A DNA stretch of 64,000 bases, from contig NZ_CP046452.1 of assembly GCF_009734385.1 (NCBI RefSeq), positions 2,170,001-2,234,000 on the forward strand, given 5' to 3'. The translations under genes and the position numbers were made by a program. Positions 63,880 through 64,000 of the stretch are shown here, piece after piece. Position 1 is the first letter of the stretch; every line of letters starts with the position of its first letter. The notes under the pieces were generated by a model, which was not told where the DNA came from, did not search any database, and saw only the letters and a program-made list of their open reading frames with translations. The DNA is from Corynebacterium kalinowskii (GTDB taxonomy: Bacteria > Actinomycetota > Actinomycetes > Mycobacteriales > Mycobacteriaceae).

Positions 63880-64000
63880 TTACCCCGCTCCCAGCACTGC
63901 CTGCACGGATCTGCGCAGCGGACGCGGACACGAAGTAAAACCATGCATTTCCGCCTGTTTGACCAGCGAATTCGCTTGCGGAATTTCCGCGATAATCTCA
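63880..64000 (-). CDS. C-terminal end of a CpaE/Ssd-like P-loop protein (runs off right edge)
   Basis: The last 39 codons of a gene beginning outside the window. The visible part (EIIAEIPQANSLVKQAEMHGF, then RRSVQAVLGAG) matches the C-terminus of the MinD/CpaE-type septum site-determining protein (Ssd) that precedes tadA in actinobacterial Tad loci. Only 3 bp separate its stop from the tadA start. Assignment rests on this short piece plus synteny. Confidence 0.65.
   Translation of the reverse strand, partial: EIIAEIPQANSLVKQAEMHGFTSCPRPLRRSVQAVLGAG

Overview
The window is chromosomal DNA from a mycolic-acid-containing actinobacterium, almost certainly a Corynebacterium. The evidence is two tandem corynomycolyltransferases with signal peptides, a RamB-type acetate regulator divergent from an sdhCAB operon, a SenX3-RegX3 pair beside gpmA, mshA (mycothiol), ribosomal protein bS22, a BldC-like regulator, and a Tad pilus locus near topA/cspA/holB in an order also known from mycobacteria. 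It is mostly conserved core genome; I see no insertion sequence, prophage, rRNA operon or CRISPR array. The species cannot be named from the sequence alone.

Layout. 1-9.5 kb: heme biosynthesis on the minus strand (hemA, hemC, fused cobA-hemD, hemB, two small membrane proteins, a P-type ATPase-like protein, then the start of hemE). 9.5-16.3 kb: glutaredoxin-like protein, HAD phosphatase, a striking palindrome array, bS22, BldC-like regulator, proC, a proline-rich membrane protein, ppx, a Cys-rich protein, regX3. 16.3-30.5 kb: senX3, gpmA, an orphan ORF, mshA, two tandem acyl-CoA ligases, murB, a methyltransferase and DUF proteins, a deoC-like gene, purU, DUF2516 and DUF445 proteins. 30.5-38.2 kb: sdhCAB with a small membrane protein, ramB, a Cys-rich small protein, lpd and a 36-residue peptide gene with its own terminator. 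38.4-47.9 kb: two mycolyltransferases, an S9 peptidase, an M1 peptidase, a polysaccharide/glycosyltransferase cluster and a DsbA-like protein. 48-54.6 kb: a 13E12-type HNH protein behind a candidate LexA box, a galE-like gene, a membrane protein, tRNA-Thr(CGU), holB, a class III cyclase and two small secreted proteins. 54.6-64 kb: topA, cspA, a DUF1998 helicase and a Tad secretion/pilus operon that runs off the right edge.

How the parts fit. The left part makes heme, and the sdh operon consumes it in a B-type (cytochrome b) succinate dehydrogenase whose control region it shares with ramB. MurB, the mycolyltransferases, the flippase/glycosyltransferase cluster and the Tad genes are all cell-envelope functions.

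Most unusual observations. (1) Four 37-bp palindromes spaced about 63 bp (close to six helical turns), arranged as two 126-bp tandem units, at 10896-11122. (2) A P-type ATPase homologue in the heme operon that has lost every catalytic signature, including the phosphorylated Asp. (3) A DeoC homologue lacking the Schiff-base Lys. (4) A near-consensus SOS box upstream of the HNH/13E12 gene. (5) Several unrecognised small peptides or secreted proteins near envelope genes.
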